Source of the DNA: CAWIJJ01 sp963836405
GTDB taxonomy: Bacteria > Acidobacteriota > Terriglobia > Bryobacterales > Bryobacteraceae
Length of the DNA: 64,000 bases
Reading direction: 5' to 3'
Assembly: GCA_963836405.1 (NCBI GenBank)
Contig: CAWIJL010000012.1
Span: 62,001-126,000, forward strand
Positions 27,075 to 34,928 of the stretch are shown piece by piece. The position numbers and the translations under genes are program-made. The notes under the pieces are model-generated. The model was not told the origin of the DNA. It worked only from the letters and a program-made list of their open reading frames with translations, and did no database searches. Each line of letters begins with the position of its first letter. The stretch's first letter is position 1.

Positions 27075-27932
27075 TCATCGCCGCGCCAGCCAAAACATCG
27101 CCAACTTTACCACGAGATAGGACCCCACAAGCAGCAGCAGGATCTGGTTTCGCCGGACAAATCGCGCCGTTCGCTCCCAGGCCGTGTCGCGGTGCGCGCT
27201 AACCGCAAGTCCATCCAGATAGCAGGCCACGTCGGACGCGAGCGCCTGCACGCGGGCGTACCGGTCTTCGCGCCGCTCCGCGAGCGACTTGCGAATGATG
27301 GAGGCCAGCGGCGGACGCGTCCCCTCACCGGCCATATCCTCCAGGATCCGACCCAGCGCGAACACGTCGGCGCGCGCGTCCAGCCCTTCGCGTTCAGGGG
27401 CCATGTAGCGCGGCGTCCCGAACGCCGCGCCATCGATGCCGGTCCGCCGCGCCACACCCCAGTCCAGCACGAAAACCTCGCCGTAACCGCCCACCATGAT
27501 GTTCTGCGGCTTGAGATCGCAGTGAATGATGCCGCGGTCGTGAGCAAAGGCCACGGCCTCGCACACCTTTTCGAAGATCCGCAGCCGCGCCGGAACTCCC
27601 GCCTCCTCGCGCAGAAACTCGTCCAGGCGCCGCCCCCTAACCAGCCGCATCGCGTAAAACGGCCGGCCATCGGGCAGCGTGCCCGCGTCGTAAACCGGTA
27701 CCAGGCCGGGATGCTCGAGCTGCGCCAGAGTCTTCGCTTCCCCCGCCGGTTCGGGTTGCGCTTCCACCACCTTCAGAGCGACGGCGCGGTCGAGCCACGT
27801 ATCCCGGGCCTCGTACACCACCCCCATGCCGCCGCGCCCGATCTCCGGCCCCAGCTCGTAGCGCGCCGCCGGAGCGTCTCCCTCCGCCAGGTTGCGCAGA
27901 TGATCGAGCGTGCCGTCGGGAACGAAGCTCAT
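27075..27932 (-). CDS. PknB-type Ser/Thr protein kinase with C-terminal membrane anchor
   Basis: A 285-residue kinase. The Gly-rich loop is IGRGGMGVVYEARD, the ATP-binding lysine is Lys54 in VALKVV, the catalytic loop is HCDLKPQN (Asp139), and the metal loop is DWG (157-159) rather than DFG. GTPRYMAPERE is the activation-segment end. One transmembrane helix (about 262-280) follows the kinase domain. No extracellular sensor domain remains, so the protein is tail-anchored. Its start overlaps the stop of the sigma factor gene as ATGA, linking the kinase to that regulator. Confidence 0.93.
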   Translation of the reverse strand: MSFVPDGTLDHLRNLAEGDAPAARYELGPEIGRGGMGVVYEARDTWLDRAVALKVVEAQPEPAGEAKTLAQLEHPGLVPVYDAGTLPDGRPFYAMRLVRGRRLDEFLREEAGVPARLRIFEKVCEAVAFAHDRGIIHCDLKPQNIMVGGYGEVFVLDWGVARRTGIDGAAFGTPRYMAPEREGLDARADVFALGRILEDMAGEGTRPPLASIIRKSLAERREDRYARVQALASDVACYLDGLAVSAHRDTAWERTARFVRRNQILLLLVGSYLVVKLAMFWLARR

Positions 27933-28660
27933 GGCGTGCCGAAAAGAAACCGCAGTTCGGCCCGGCTCTCGCGGTCGCCGCTGGTGATGCCGTTCAGCCG
28001 CTCGAGCGCCAGTCGCCGCAACTCGCGCCGTGTCCAGGCCAGGTAGTTGGTTACCGACGTTGCCGGAATCCCGTATTCCGCCGCCAGTTCCGCGTAACCC
28101 GGACGCGCGCCCTCAGCCAAATCGTAACGGGTGAAAATCGCGTGTTGAACCTGCTTGCCCTTGGAATCGCAGAACGTACGCAGGTCGTCCAGGGCCAGCG
28201 CAAACATCTCGCGCTGCCATTCCCGGAAAAACACGTCCTCGGGCGAAGGCGCGGACGCCGCCAACTCGCGATCAGCGGCTTCGAAATCGAAGGAGGTGAA
28301 TGCCGCTCCGCCGCCCCGCTTGAGTCGCGTCGCCGATTCATCCTGCTTCAGCACGAAGTGGTCCAGGCAACTGCGCAGGTAGGTGCGGAGTCGCGCCTTC
28401 TCCGGGTCGAACCGGGCGAGAATGTCGTCCTCGATCAGCGCGATGAAGAAGCCCTGCACCAGGTCCTTGGCTTCCTCGTTGGAGCGCCGCCACCGGATTC
28501 GCACGTGTTTGTACGCCGGTTTCCAATAAACGGCCGCAACCGCGGAAAACGCCTCGCGCCCCGCGGGACCTCCCTTCCCCGCGGCGTCGATCAGAGTCTG
28601 CCTGGTTGTAGGGAAGCGGTGTGCCCCTCCCCCGATTCCGGTGTCCGGTTCCCAAGCCAC
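27929..28660 (-). CDS. ECF-type RNA polymerase sigma factor linked to a Ser/Thr kinase
   Basis: A 243-residue sigma factor with region 2 (about 30-100: YWKPAYKHVRIRWRRSNEEAKDLVQGFFIALIED) and region 4 (about 150-225: YAELAAEYGIPATSVTNYLAWTRRELRRLALERL). Length exceeds simple ECF factors (about 190) by an extended linker. Such forms occur next to PknB-type kinases in Planctomycetes and Acidobacteria, where kinase phosphorylation replaces an anti-sigma factor. The ATGA overlap with the kinase gene supports that. Target promoters are unknown. Confidence 0.85.
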   Translation of the reverse strand: MAWEPDTGIGGGAHRFPTTRQTLIDAAGKGGPAGREAFSAVAAVYWKPAYKHVRIRWRRSNEEAKDLVQGFFIALIEDDILARFDPEKARLRTYLRSCLDHFVLKQDESATRLKRGGGAAFTSFDFEAADRELAASAPSPEDVFFREWQREMFALALDDLRTFCDSKGKQVQHAIFTRYDLAEGARPGYAELAAEYGIPATSVTNYLAWTRRELRRLALERLNGITSGDRESRAELRFLFGTP

Positions 28661-28673
28661 GACGCGTCCCGCC

Positions 28674-29408
28674 TTACATGTACATTCCGCCGTTTACCGA
28701 AAGCACGTGGCCCGTGATGTAGGAAGCGTCCTCACTGGCCAGGAATTTCACCGCCGCCGCCACGTCCTCGGGCTTCCCCATTCGTCCCAGCGGAACAGCC
28801 GCAAGAATCTTTTGCCGGACCTCTTCGGGCAGCGCGTTCGTCATGTCCGTCTGAATGTACCCCGGCGCAATCGCATTCACCGTGATCGACCGGCTGGCCA
28901 TTTCCTGCGCCAGCGCCTTGGTCATCCCGATGAGGCCCGCTTTGGATGCGGCATAGTTGGCCTGGCCCGCGCTCCCCGCTTGCCCCACCACCGAGGCGAT
29001 ATTGATGATCCGCCCCCAGCGGTTCCGCATCATCGTCGGCAGTACCTGCTGGGTGCAATGAAATGCGCCCCCCAGGTTGACCTTCAACACCAGATCCCAA
29101 TCCGCCTGTTTCATCCGTACCGCCAGCCCGTCCCGAGCGATCCCGGCATTATTCACCAGCACGTCAATCCGGCTCTTATCGGCCAGGGTCTTGCTGAACA
29201 CCTCTTTGATCGATTCCTGCGATGTGACATCCAGGTTCATGGTGACCGCCTCACCACTGCAGGCGCGAATCTCCTCCGCCACCTCCTCGTTCTTCTCGAT
29301 TTCCGGCGAGGCCACCACGATGTCGAACCCCGCGCGGCAGAGCGTCAGCGATATCGCCCGTCCAATCCCGCGGCTCGCACCCGTGACGAAGGCAACTCGG
29401 TTAAACAT
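28674..29408 (-). CDS. fabG: 3-oxoacyl-[acyl-carrier-protein] reductase
   Basis: A 244-residue classical SDR. The NADPH loop is TGASRGIGRAI and NNAG is at 86-89. The catalytic Ser139-Tyr152-Lys156 triad lies in IASVVGQAGSAGQANYAASKAG. The C-terminus GHVLSVNGGMYM is typical of FabG. It reduces beta-ketoacyl-ACP in fatty acid synthesis. AAGGAG lies 6 bases before ATG 29408. It is not next to other fab genes here, so a paralogue acting on another ketone is possible. Confidence 0.9.
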   Translation of the reverse strand: MFNRVAFVTGASRGIGRAISLTLCRAGFDIVVASPEIEKNEEVAEEIRACSGEAVTMNLDVTSQESIKEVFSKTLADKSRIDVLVNNAGIARDGLAVRMKQADWDLVLKVNLGGAFHCTQQVLPTMMRNRWGRIINIASVVGQAGSAGQANYAASKAGLIGMTKALAQEMASRSITVNAIAPGYIQTDMTNALPEEVRQKILAAVPLGRMGKPEDVAAAVKFLASEDASYITGHVLSVNGGMYM

Positions 29409-29492
29409 TCAATCTCCTTGAGATGTACTGGTATTAAACCCAATGATAGCCGAGCTTCGCGATTAGTTGATACTGGTAGTCAGACCCCATCT

Positions 29493-30938
29493 ATGGCACA
29501 TCGCGACCTGCGTGACTTCATACGCGTCCTCGAAAAAAATAAAGAGCTGAAGCGCGTCCCCTTCGAAGTGGACCCGGTGCTTGAAATCACGGAGTTCGCC
29601 GATCGCGCCGTGAAGCGCACCGGTCCCGCGCTGCTCTTTGAAAAACCCAAGGGCTACTCCATGCCGGTGCTCATCAACTCCTTCGCCTCGATGCGCCGTA
29701 TGGAACTGGCGCTGGAGGTGCAATCCGTCCAGGAAGTGGCCGACCGTATCGTCGAATTCCTCGAAATGCGCATGCCCGAAGGCCTTCTCGGCAAGCTGAA
29801 AATGCTACCGAAACTGGCCGAAATGGGCGCCTTCTTTCCCAAGGTGGTTTCCAAAGGCGATTGCCAGGAGGTGGTGAAGACCGAAAACTTCTCCCTGCTC
29901 GACTATCCCGTGCTGCAGTGCTGGCCCGAGGACGCCGGCCGCTTCATCACGCTGCCACTCGTTTTCTCGCGCAATCCCGACACCGGCAAGCGAAACTGCG
30001 GCATGTACCGCATGCAGGTTTTCGACGAGCGCACCGCCGGCATGCACTGGCAGACGCACAAGCAGGGGGCCGAGCACTACCGCCGCATGCGCCAGCACGG
30101 CCGCACCCGCATGGACGTGGCCGTGGCCATCGGCTCCGACCCTGCCACCATGTATTCCGCGATTCTGCCCCTGCCGCCCGACCTCGATGAGATGATGATC
30201 GCCGGCTTCCTTCGCCAGAGCCCCGTGGAAATGGTGAAGTGCCGCACCTGCGACCTCGAAGTGCCGGCCAATGCCGAGATCGTCCTCGAAGGCTACGTGG
30301 AACTGGGCGAATTGCGCACCGAAGGACCGTTCGGCGACCATACCGGCTTCTACTCCCTTGCCGGCGAATACCCCGTGTTTCACGTCACCTGCATCACCCA
30401 GCGCCAGGAACCCATTTACGCGACCACCATCGTGGGACCGCCGCCCATGGAGGACTACTACATGGGCAAGGCTATCGAACGCATCTTTCTTCCTTTGATG
30501 CGCCTCCAGTTGCCGGAAGTCCGCGATATCGCCATGCCGCCCGAGGGCGTGTTCCACAACCTCATCCTGGTCAAAATCCGCAAGTCTTATCCGGGGCATG
30601 CCCGCAAGGTGATGCACTCCATCTGGGGAACCGGTCAGGCCATGTTCTCCAAGGTCATCGTCGTCGTCGACGAAGACGTGGACGTGCAGAACTATAGCGA
30701 AGTGGCATGGAAGGCGCTCAACAACATCGACCCCCAGCGTGACATCGAGTTTGCGATGGGACCGGTCGATTCACTCGATCATTCCAGCCGCCTCCCCGAC
30801 TACGGATCTAAAATGGGGATCGACGCCACGAAGAAATGGCCCGGAGAAGGCTTCTCCAGGCCGTGGCCAGGCGTCATCGAAATGTCCGCCGAAGTGAAGC
30901 GTCGCGTGGACGACCTGTGGCAAAAGGCGGGCTTGTAA
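29493..30938 (+). CDS. UbiD-family prenylated-FMN decarboxylase
   Basis: A 481-residue member of the UbiD family of reversible aromatic or enoic acid decarboxylases, which need prenylated FMN made by UbiX. Family landmarks are HRDLRDFIRVLEKNKELKRV, GTGQAMFSKVIVVVDEDVDV and the region EGPFGDHTGFYSLAGEYPVFHVTCITQR. The catalytic Glu-Arg-Glu set is expected in the conserved C-terminal half. ATG 29493 starts at the conserved N-terminus, though the frame is open far upstream. It could act in quinone synthesis or aromatic metabolism. No other quinone gene is nearby. Confidence 0.9.
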   Translation: MAHRDLRDFIRVLEKNKELKRVPFEVDPVLEITEFADRAVKRTGPALLFEKPKGYSMPVLINSFASMRRMELALEVQSVQEVADRIVEFLEMRMPEGLLGKLKMLPKLAEMGAFFPKVVSKGDCQEVVKTENFSLLDYPVLQCWPEDAGRFITLPLVFSRNPDTGKRNCGMYRMQVFDERTAGMHWQTHKQGAEHYRRMRQHGRTRMDVAVAIGSDPATMYSAILPLPPDLDEMMIAGFLRQSPVEMVKCRTCDLEVPANAEIVLEGYVELGELRTEGPFGDHTGFYSLAGEYPVFHVTCITQRQEPIYATTIVGPPPMEDYYMGKAIERIFLPLMRLQLPEVRDIAMPPEGVFHNLILVKIRKSYPGHARKVMHSIWGTGQAMFSKVIVVVDEDVDVQNYSEVAWKALNNIDPQRDIEFAMGPVDSLDHSSRLPDYGSKMGIDATKKWPGEGFSRPWPGVIEMSAEVKRRVDDLWQKAGL

Positions 30939-31002
30939 ACAGCCCGGCCGCGGGCTACCCGGATCGACGGCTGGACGTCTACCCCTGGCGATGCCGATCG
31001 AA

Positions 31003-31017
31003 GGTAGAATATCTACC
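31003..31017. promoter_or_regulatory. Perfect palindrome upstream of padR, likely operator
   Basis: GGTAGA-ATA-TCTACC, a 6+6 perfect inverted repeat 6 bases before the padR ATG. PadR dimers bind short AT-centred palindromes and commonly repress their own genes, so autoregulation is likely. The site also overlaps the place where a ribosome site would lie. Confidence 0.55.
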
Positions 31018-31023
31018 AGCGAT

Positions 31024-31377
31024 ATGCCAAGGGAATCTTCTAACCGGGTCGAGCTGCTGCAAGGCACGCTCGACATGCTGATCCTGAGAACGCTGCTGTT
31101 TGCTCCTGCCCACGGACACCAGATCGCGAAACACATCCAGCGAACCACGGAAGATGTGCTGCAGGTTGAGCACGGCTCCCTCTACCCAGCGCTGCACAGG
31201 CTGGAGCGCAAGGGCTGGGTGTCCTCGAAATGGGAGATGGCGAAGGACCGGAACCGCGAATTCAAATACTACCGGCTGACAGCGGCGGGAAAGAGGCAAC
31301 TGCTTGCCGAGGAGTCCAGATGGAAGCAAATGGCGGGTGCGATTGCGCGCGTGATGTGGCCGGCCGAGCAGGGCTGA
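31024..31377 (+). CDS. PadR-family transcriptional regulator
   Basis: A 117-residue winged-helix regulator. LLQGTLDMLILRTLLFAPAHGHQIAKHIQ and HGSLYPALHRLERKGWVSSKWEMAKDRNREFKYYRLTAAGKRQL are near-invariant for the short acidobacterial PadR type. ATG 31024 is taken as start, just after the palindrome. A start 11 codons earlier would run through the palindrome. Many such regulators sit in front of ABC permeases. Here the downstream genes are a hydratase, OsmC-like protein and TIM-barrel protein, starting 83 bases later. Confidence 0.93.
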   Translation: MPRESSNRVELLQGTLDMLILRTLLFAPAHGHQIAKHIQRTTEDVLQVEHGSLYPALHRLERKGWVSSKWEMAKDRNREFKYYRLTAAGKRQLLAEESRWKQMAGAIARVMWPAEQG

Positions 31378-31460
31378 TACGAAGGCCGGGCATTCGAGAA
31401 GCGGCGATCGGGGCGCGCAAGTTACCGGCGCGTTTTGCCCGTGGTAGGGTGATACCAGAA

Positions 31461-32243
31461 GTGGCGCTGCCCTCCATCGCGGAGATTGCCCGCCGGCAGT
31501 TGGCGGACTACGATTCCCATCAGCCGGGCCGCATCTTCGAGAATTGCGGCCCGACGCTCAGCATCGCCGAGGCATTTGAGGTGCAGCGGCAGGTGGCCAC
31601 CCTGCGCTCTGCCCGGGGCGAGGCCATCGCGGGTTATAAGATCGGTTGTCTCAGCGAGGCCGTGCAGCAGCAACTGGGCCTTGACCGGCCAGTGTTCGGC
31701 TACATCTTTGCAACCGAGCTGCACCGCACCGGCGCCGTGCTCGATGCGGCGCTCTTCTCGTCCCTCGCCATTGAAGGCGAACTGGCAGTCCGCCTAGGCG
31801 CGGACCTTGGCGTTGCCGCCGTTTTCCCCGTCATCGAGCTGCACAACGCGCTTTTTCGCGGAGCCGTTCGGACGTCGCAGGAACTGATCGCGAACAACGC
31901 GCTGCACGCCGGCGTCATCCTGCCGTCGCTCGAGATTTCACATGCCGACCTCGCGGAATTCGGCCGCTCGCCCATCTCTGTGTTTCGCAACGGCGAACTT
32001 CTGGGATCGGCGGCCGGCAGCGCCATTCGCGGGGGCCCCGGCGCGTCGGTTGCCGAAGTGGCCAGGCACTTCGCGTCAATGGGAGATTCGCTTGCGCCCG
32101 GCCAGATCGTGCTCACCGGTTCGCCCCTGCCGCTCTATCTGGCCGGCCCCGGCGACCACATGGTTGTGCGCGGTCCGTATTCCACAGAGGTGGAGCTTTT
32201 CGTTCGCGGCGCGGAACTGCATAACGTGCCACCATTGTCCTGA
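31461..32243 (+). CDS. 2-keto-4-pentenoate hydratase / fumarylacetoacetase-fold protein
   Basis: A 260-residue protein of the MhpD branch. Motifs are GYKIGCLSEAVQQQLGLDRPVFGYIF, the metal ligands in EGELAVRLG, PVIELHN, and GQIVLTGSPLPLYLAGPGDHMVVR near the C-terminus. The family hydrates 2-hydroxypentadienoates from aromatic meta-cleavage or decarboxylates oxalocrotonate. GTG 31461 is chosen with AGGGTG upstream. Another in-frame GTG at 31449 has no better site. It is 8 bases before the OsmC-family gene, so the two should be co-transcribed. Confidence 0.87.
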   Translation: MALPSIAEIARRQLADYDSHQPGRIFENCGPTLSIAEAFEVQRQVATLRSARGEAIAGYKIGCLSEAVQQQLGLDRPVFGYIFATELHRTGAVLDAALFSSLAIEGELAVRLGADLGVAAVFPVIELHNALFRGAVRTSQELIANNALHAGVILPSLEISHADLAEFGRSPISVFRNGELLGSAAGSAIRGGPGASVAEVARHFASMGDSLAPGQIVLTGSPLPLYLAGPGDHMVVRGPYSTEVELFVRGAELHNVPPLS

Positions 32244-32251
32244 GGTGAAGA

Positions 32252-32719
32252 ATGGGAGATGTCGCGTATCGATCGCTGGTGCGGGTGGAACGGGTCAAGG
32301 GCCCGATTCGGCGCGCCTACCTGCCCGCCGAGACCCAGCCTGTGTTTTTCGGGGCGCATGGAGCCGTGGCGGAACACTACGGCCTGCCGCCGGGCGCGTT
32401 CGAGGAACACGCCACCACCCTGGACTACATCGTCGCAGCGGCCGCCGGTTGACTGACCGGCACATTCGGAGGCGCGCTGGAGGCGCGTCAAGTCCCGGCT
32501 TCCAATGAACGGCTGATGTCCGAAGCGCTGGGGGAAGTGGAGTTGGAAGGCGGGGTCCTGGTGATCCGGCGCATCCACGTGACGCTGCGCCTGAAAGCGG
32601 AAGAAGAACATCACGAAATCGCACAAAGGGTCCACGGGTTCTTCGCCGGGAAGTGCCCGGTTTACCTCAGCCTCTTCCGGGCGATTAAGATTACTACTGA
32701 ACTGATTCTTGAAAGATGA
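32252..32719 (+). CDS. OsmC-family peroxidase-like protein, candidate selenoprotein (UGA = Sec at residue 67)
   Basis: OsmC/Ohr proteins reduce peroxides with two conserved cysteines. The gene reads as one 155-residue OsmC protein with a single in-frame TGA at 32450-32452 (residue 67). The TGA falls in DYIVAAAAG-U-LTGTFGGALEAR, exactly the first catalytic cysteine. The second, Cys135 in AGKCPVYLSLFRAI, is intact, and the spacing of 68 matches 66 in E. coli OsmC (59 and 125). Coding after the TGA runs without other stops to ITTELILER, a normal family end. A hairpin at 32471-32489 fits the bacterial SECIS consensus. OsmC-like selenoproteins have been reported from bacterial genome and metagenome surveys. 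Alternatives are a nonsense mutation or sequence error. AGGTGA lies upstream of ATG 32252. Confidence 0.75.
32471..32489 (+). promoter_or_regulatory. Candidate bacterial SECIS hairpin
   Basis: GGCGCGC-UGGAG-GCGCGUC folds into a 7-bp stem (one G-U pair) with a 5-base loop UGGAG. The loop starts 26 bases after the UGA, inside the 16-37 base window of the bacterial SECIS consensus, and G is the second loop base as required for SelB binding. The hairpin is within coding sequence, as all bacterial SECIS elements are. GC-rich hairpins arise easily in this genome, so it is supporting rather than decisive evidence. Confidence 0.55.
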
Positions 32720-32732
32720 ATAAGGGGACGGA

Positions 32733-33611
32733 ATGGCGGCAATATCCAGACGGGAGTTCTTTGAAAGATCGGGGGCCGGTGCTGCGGCTGCCGGACTTGT
32801 TTTCGCGGGCGGAGCGCTGGCCAATCCGCTGGGCCTGCCGGTTGGGAGCCAGACCTATCCTCACCGCCAGAGGATTCGCAGCGGCGACTTCGCCGGATTG
32901 TGCAAGGATCTGGCCTCCCTCGGCGTGGGCGTTCTGGAGCTGTGCTCGCCGGGATACGGCGAGTTCGCGGGCCTTGCCGACGGAAAGCAGACACGCCGGA
33001 TCATCGAAGATCACGGCCTGAAGTGCCCGAGCGCTCATTTCACTTTGCGCGAACTTCGCTCCGGACAGGAGCAGGCCGTCGCCTGGGCGAAGGACATCGG
33101 CATGACTCAGATGGGAACTGCCAGCCTCAACGGGCAGATGCAAAACGGCGTCGCCGCCATGGACGCCGTCAAGCGCGCGTCGGACGAATACAATCGCATC
33201 GGCGAAACGGCGGCCAAAGCCGGGATGCAGCAGTTCCTGCACGACGAGAATTTCGAGATGGCCCGCGTCGATGGCCGCGTGGTTTACGAAGTTCTTCTGG
33301 AACTGCTCGACCCGAAACTGGTAGCCATGCAGTTTCAAATGTCCGCCATGCGTGCGGTTGGCGACCCGGTCATGTACTTCACGAAGTATCCCGGCCGGTT
33401 CCTCTCCATGCACCTCCAGGGAGTGGATCTGAATCCGCCTCCCGCTGCGGGAGGTCGGGGCGCGCCGCAACTCGCCGTGGGTAAGGACAGCGTGGATTGG
33501 CCGAAGGTATTTGCCGCGGCCAGGAGCGGCGGCGTCAAGAACTACTTCGTCGAGCAGAATTGGGACCTGACCGTGCAAAGCGTAGCTTATTTGAAAACGC
33601 TCAACGGCTGA
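32733..33611 (+). CDS. Exported sugar phosphate isomerase/epimerase-like TIM-barrel protein
   Basis: A 292-residue AP-endonuclease-2/xylose isomerase-like barrel. The N-terminus MAAISRREFFERSGAGAAAAGLVFAGGALA is a twin-arginine-type signal (SRREFF). Barrel features are LASLGVGVLELCSPGYGEF, FLHDENFEMARVDG, YPGRFLSMHLQGVD and NYFVEQNW, with likely metal ligands Glu/Asp/His. Such exported forms are abundant in Acidobacteria and Planctomycetes near sugar oxidoreductases. The substrate is unknown. It starts 13 bases after the OsmC-family gene, which places it in the same transcript. Confidence 0.87.
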   Translation: MAAISRREFFERSGAGAAAAGLVFAGGALANPLGLPVGSQTYPHRQRIRSGDFAGLCKDLASLGVGVLELCSPGYGEFAGLADGKQTRRIIEDHGLKCPSAHFTLRELRSGQEQAVAWAKDIGMTQMGTASLNGQMQNGVAAMDAVKRASDEYNRIGETAAKAGMQQFLHDENFEMARVDGRVVYEVLLELLDPKLVAMQFQMSAMRAVGDPVMYFTKYPGRFLSMHLQGVDLNPPPAAGGRGAPQLAVGKDSVDWPKVFAAARSGGVKNYFVEQNWDLTVQSVAYLKTLNG

Positions 33612-33619
33612 CGGATCCT

Positions 33620-34588
33620 CTACTCCCGCGCGCGCCGGGGAAACGCCAGCGACACCATGATCGACACGCCGATGGCCGTCGCGATCACCGCCAGCGAAAT
33701 GCCGATAGAAAACCGGCCGCCCCACATCCAGTCGAGCAGGGCCATCTTGATCCCCACGAATACCAGCACGAACGACAGCCCGAATTTCAGGGCATAAAAG
33801 CGGTCCAGCGCACCCGCCAGCAGGTGATACATGGACCGCAGCCCTAGAATCGCGAACACGTTCGACGTGTACACCACCAGGGGCTCTTTCGACACGCCGA
33901 ATACCGCCGGGACCGAATCCACGGCAAAGAGGATATCGGTCGTCTCCAGCACCAGCAGCACGATCAGCAGCGGGGTCACGTACAGAGTGCCTTTGTCGCG
34001 CACGACAAAATGATTGCCGTGCAGTTCGCCGGTCACCGGGAACCATCGCCGCACGAGCCGGATGAGCGGGTTGGCGCCCGGGTCCATTTCCTTTTCCCTG
34101 TCCATCGCCATCCGAACGCCGGTGAACACCAGGAAGATCCCGAACGCGACCACCACCCAATGAAACTGCATCAGCGCGGACCCGGCCGCGATGAACATTC
34201 CCCGGAACAGCATCGCGCCCAGCACCCCGTAGAACAGCACGCGATGCTGGTATCGCGTCGGAATCGCGAAGTACCGGAAGACCAGCGCGAACACGAACAT
34301 GTTGTCCACCGAGAGCGATTCTTCCATCACGTACCCGGCCAAGAATTCGAGCCCCACCCGGCGCGCCGCGTCCCCGCCGAAACGCAGGTTGCAGAACTCA
34401 TAAAGGCCGGCGCAGAACAGCAGGGCGAGCGCCACCCAGACGCAGACCCAGACGCCCGCTTCCCGCATCGAGATCGTGTGTTCCTTGCGATGGACCGTGA
34501 GGTCGATCGCAAGCAGGCCGACGATGGCCCCGCTGAAGATGAGATAGAAAGTCCAGTAATCCGCGAAAGGGAACAGCGCCTGATCCAT
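33620..34588 (-). CDS. TerC/Alx-family manganese-linked membrane protein
   Basis: A 322-residue inner-membrane protein with about nine hydrophobic segments. Signatures are EESLSVDNMFVFALVFRYFAIP and VLLVLETTDILFAVDSVPAVFGVSKEPLVVYTSNVFAILGLRSMY, with acidic residues in membrane helices typical of TerC. Alx/TerC proteins export manganese. The yybP-ykoY riboswitch 64 bases upstream gives direct regulatory support. AGGAGAG lies before ATG 34588. Confidence 0.95.
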   Translation of the reverse strand: MDQALFPFADYWTFYLIFSGAIVGLLAIDLTVHRKEHTISMREAGVWVCVWVALALLFCAGLYEFCNLRFGGDAARRVGLEFLAGYVMEESLSVDNMFVFALVFRYFAIPTRYQHRVLFYGVLGAMLFRGMFIAAGSALMQFHWVVVAFGIFLVFTGVRMAMDREKEMDPGANPLIRLVRRWFPVTGELHGNHFVVRDKGTLYVTPLLIVLLVLETTDILFAVDSVPAVFGVSKEPLVVYTSNVFAILGLRSMYHLLAGALDRFYALKFGLSFVLVFVGIKMALLDWMWGGRFSIGISLAVIATAIGVSIMVSLAFPRRARE

Positions 34589-34651
34589 TCAAAGTCTCTC
34601 CTGGATTCCGGCGCCCGGCCTAATAAATGGAATCTTCCGTGGCTCGCGCCG

Positions 34652-34771
34652 CGGAAGGTCTCAATCCGGAAACCTCAGGTTTCCGCCGCGGGACCGGACC
34701 ACCCGGTTTTGACCGGGATGATCGTCTTGACGATCCGACGGACTCTTTCGGAGCGGCTTACTCCCCTTCCA
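34652..34771 (-). promoter_or_regulatory. yybP-ykoY manganese riboswitch
   Basis: On the minus strand the leader opens GGAAGGGGAGUAAGCCGC, the invariant 5' element, and closes GAUUGAGACCUUCC, the invariant 3' element. Between them lie paired arms, including GAUCGUC-AA-GACGAUC and CCCGGUC-AAAA-CCGGGU. It sits 64 bases before terC. The class binds Mn2+ (RF00080), and terC/alx is a classic target. Control could act at translation, since no clear terminator hairpin with a U-run was found. Confidence 0.92.
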
Positions 34772-34928
34772 GTAGAACCACTTTCAGCATAGCAGACGAA
34801 TGCCGTCATGCGGCGCGTCCGCGGGTCGTTTGACATCCCTTCGCAACCGTCCGTATGATGAAAATTCACCTTAATGTATGGCGCTCCGCATCCGAAGCGT
34901 CTCGCCTGTGCGTCTGGGACCTTAACAT

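Noticed and set aside
28641..29492. Upstream extension of the ubiD reading frame
   Set aside because: The extra 284 residues run antisense through fabG and do not resemble UbiD. The family N-terminus starts at 29493.
31240..31460. N-terminal extension of the hydratase into padR
   Set aside because: The frame is open through padR, but the added residues are the shadow of PadR. GTG 31461 fits the family start.
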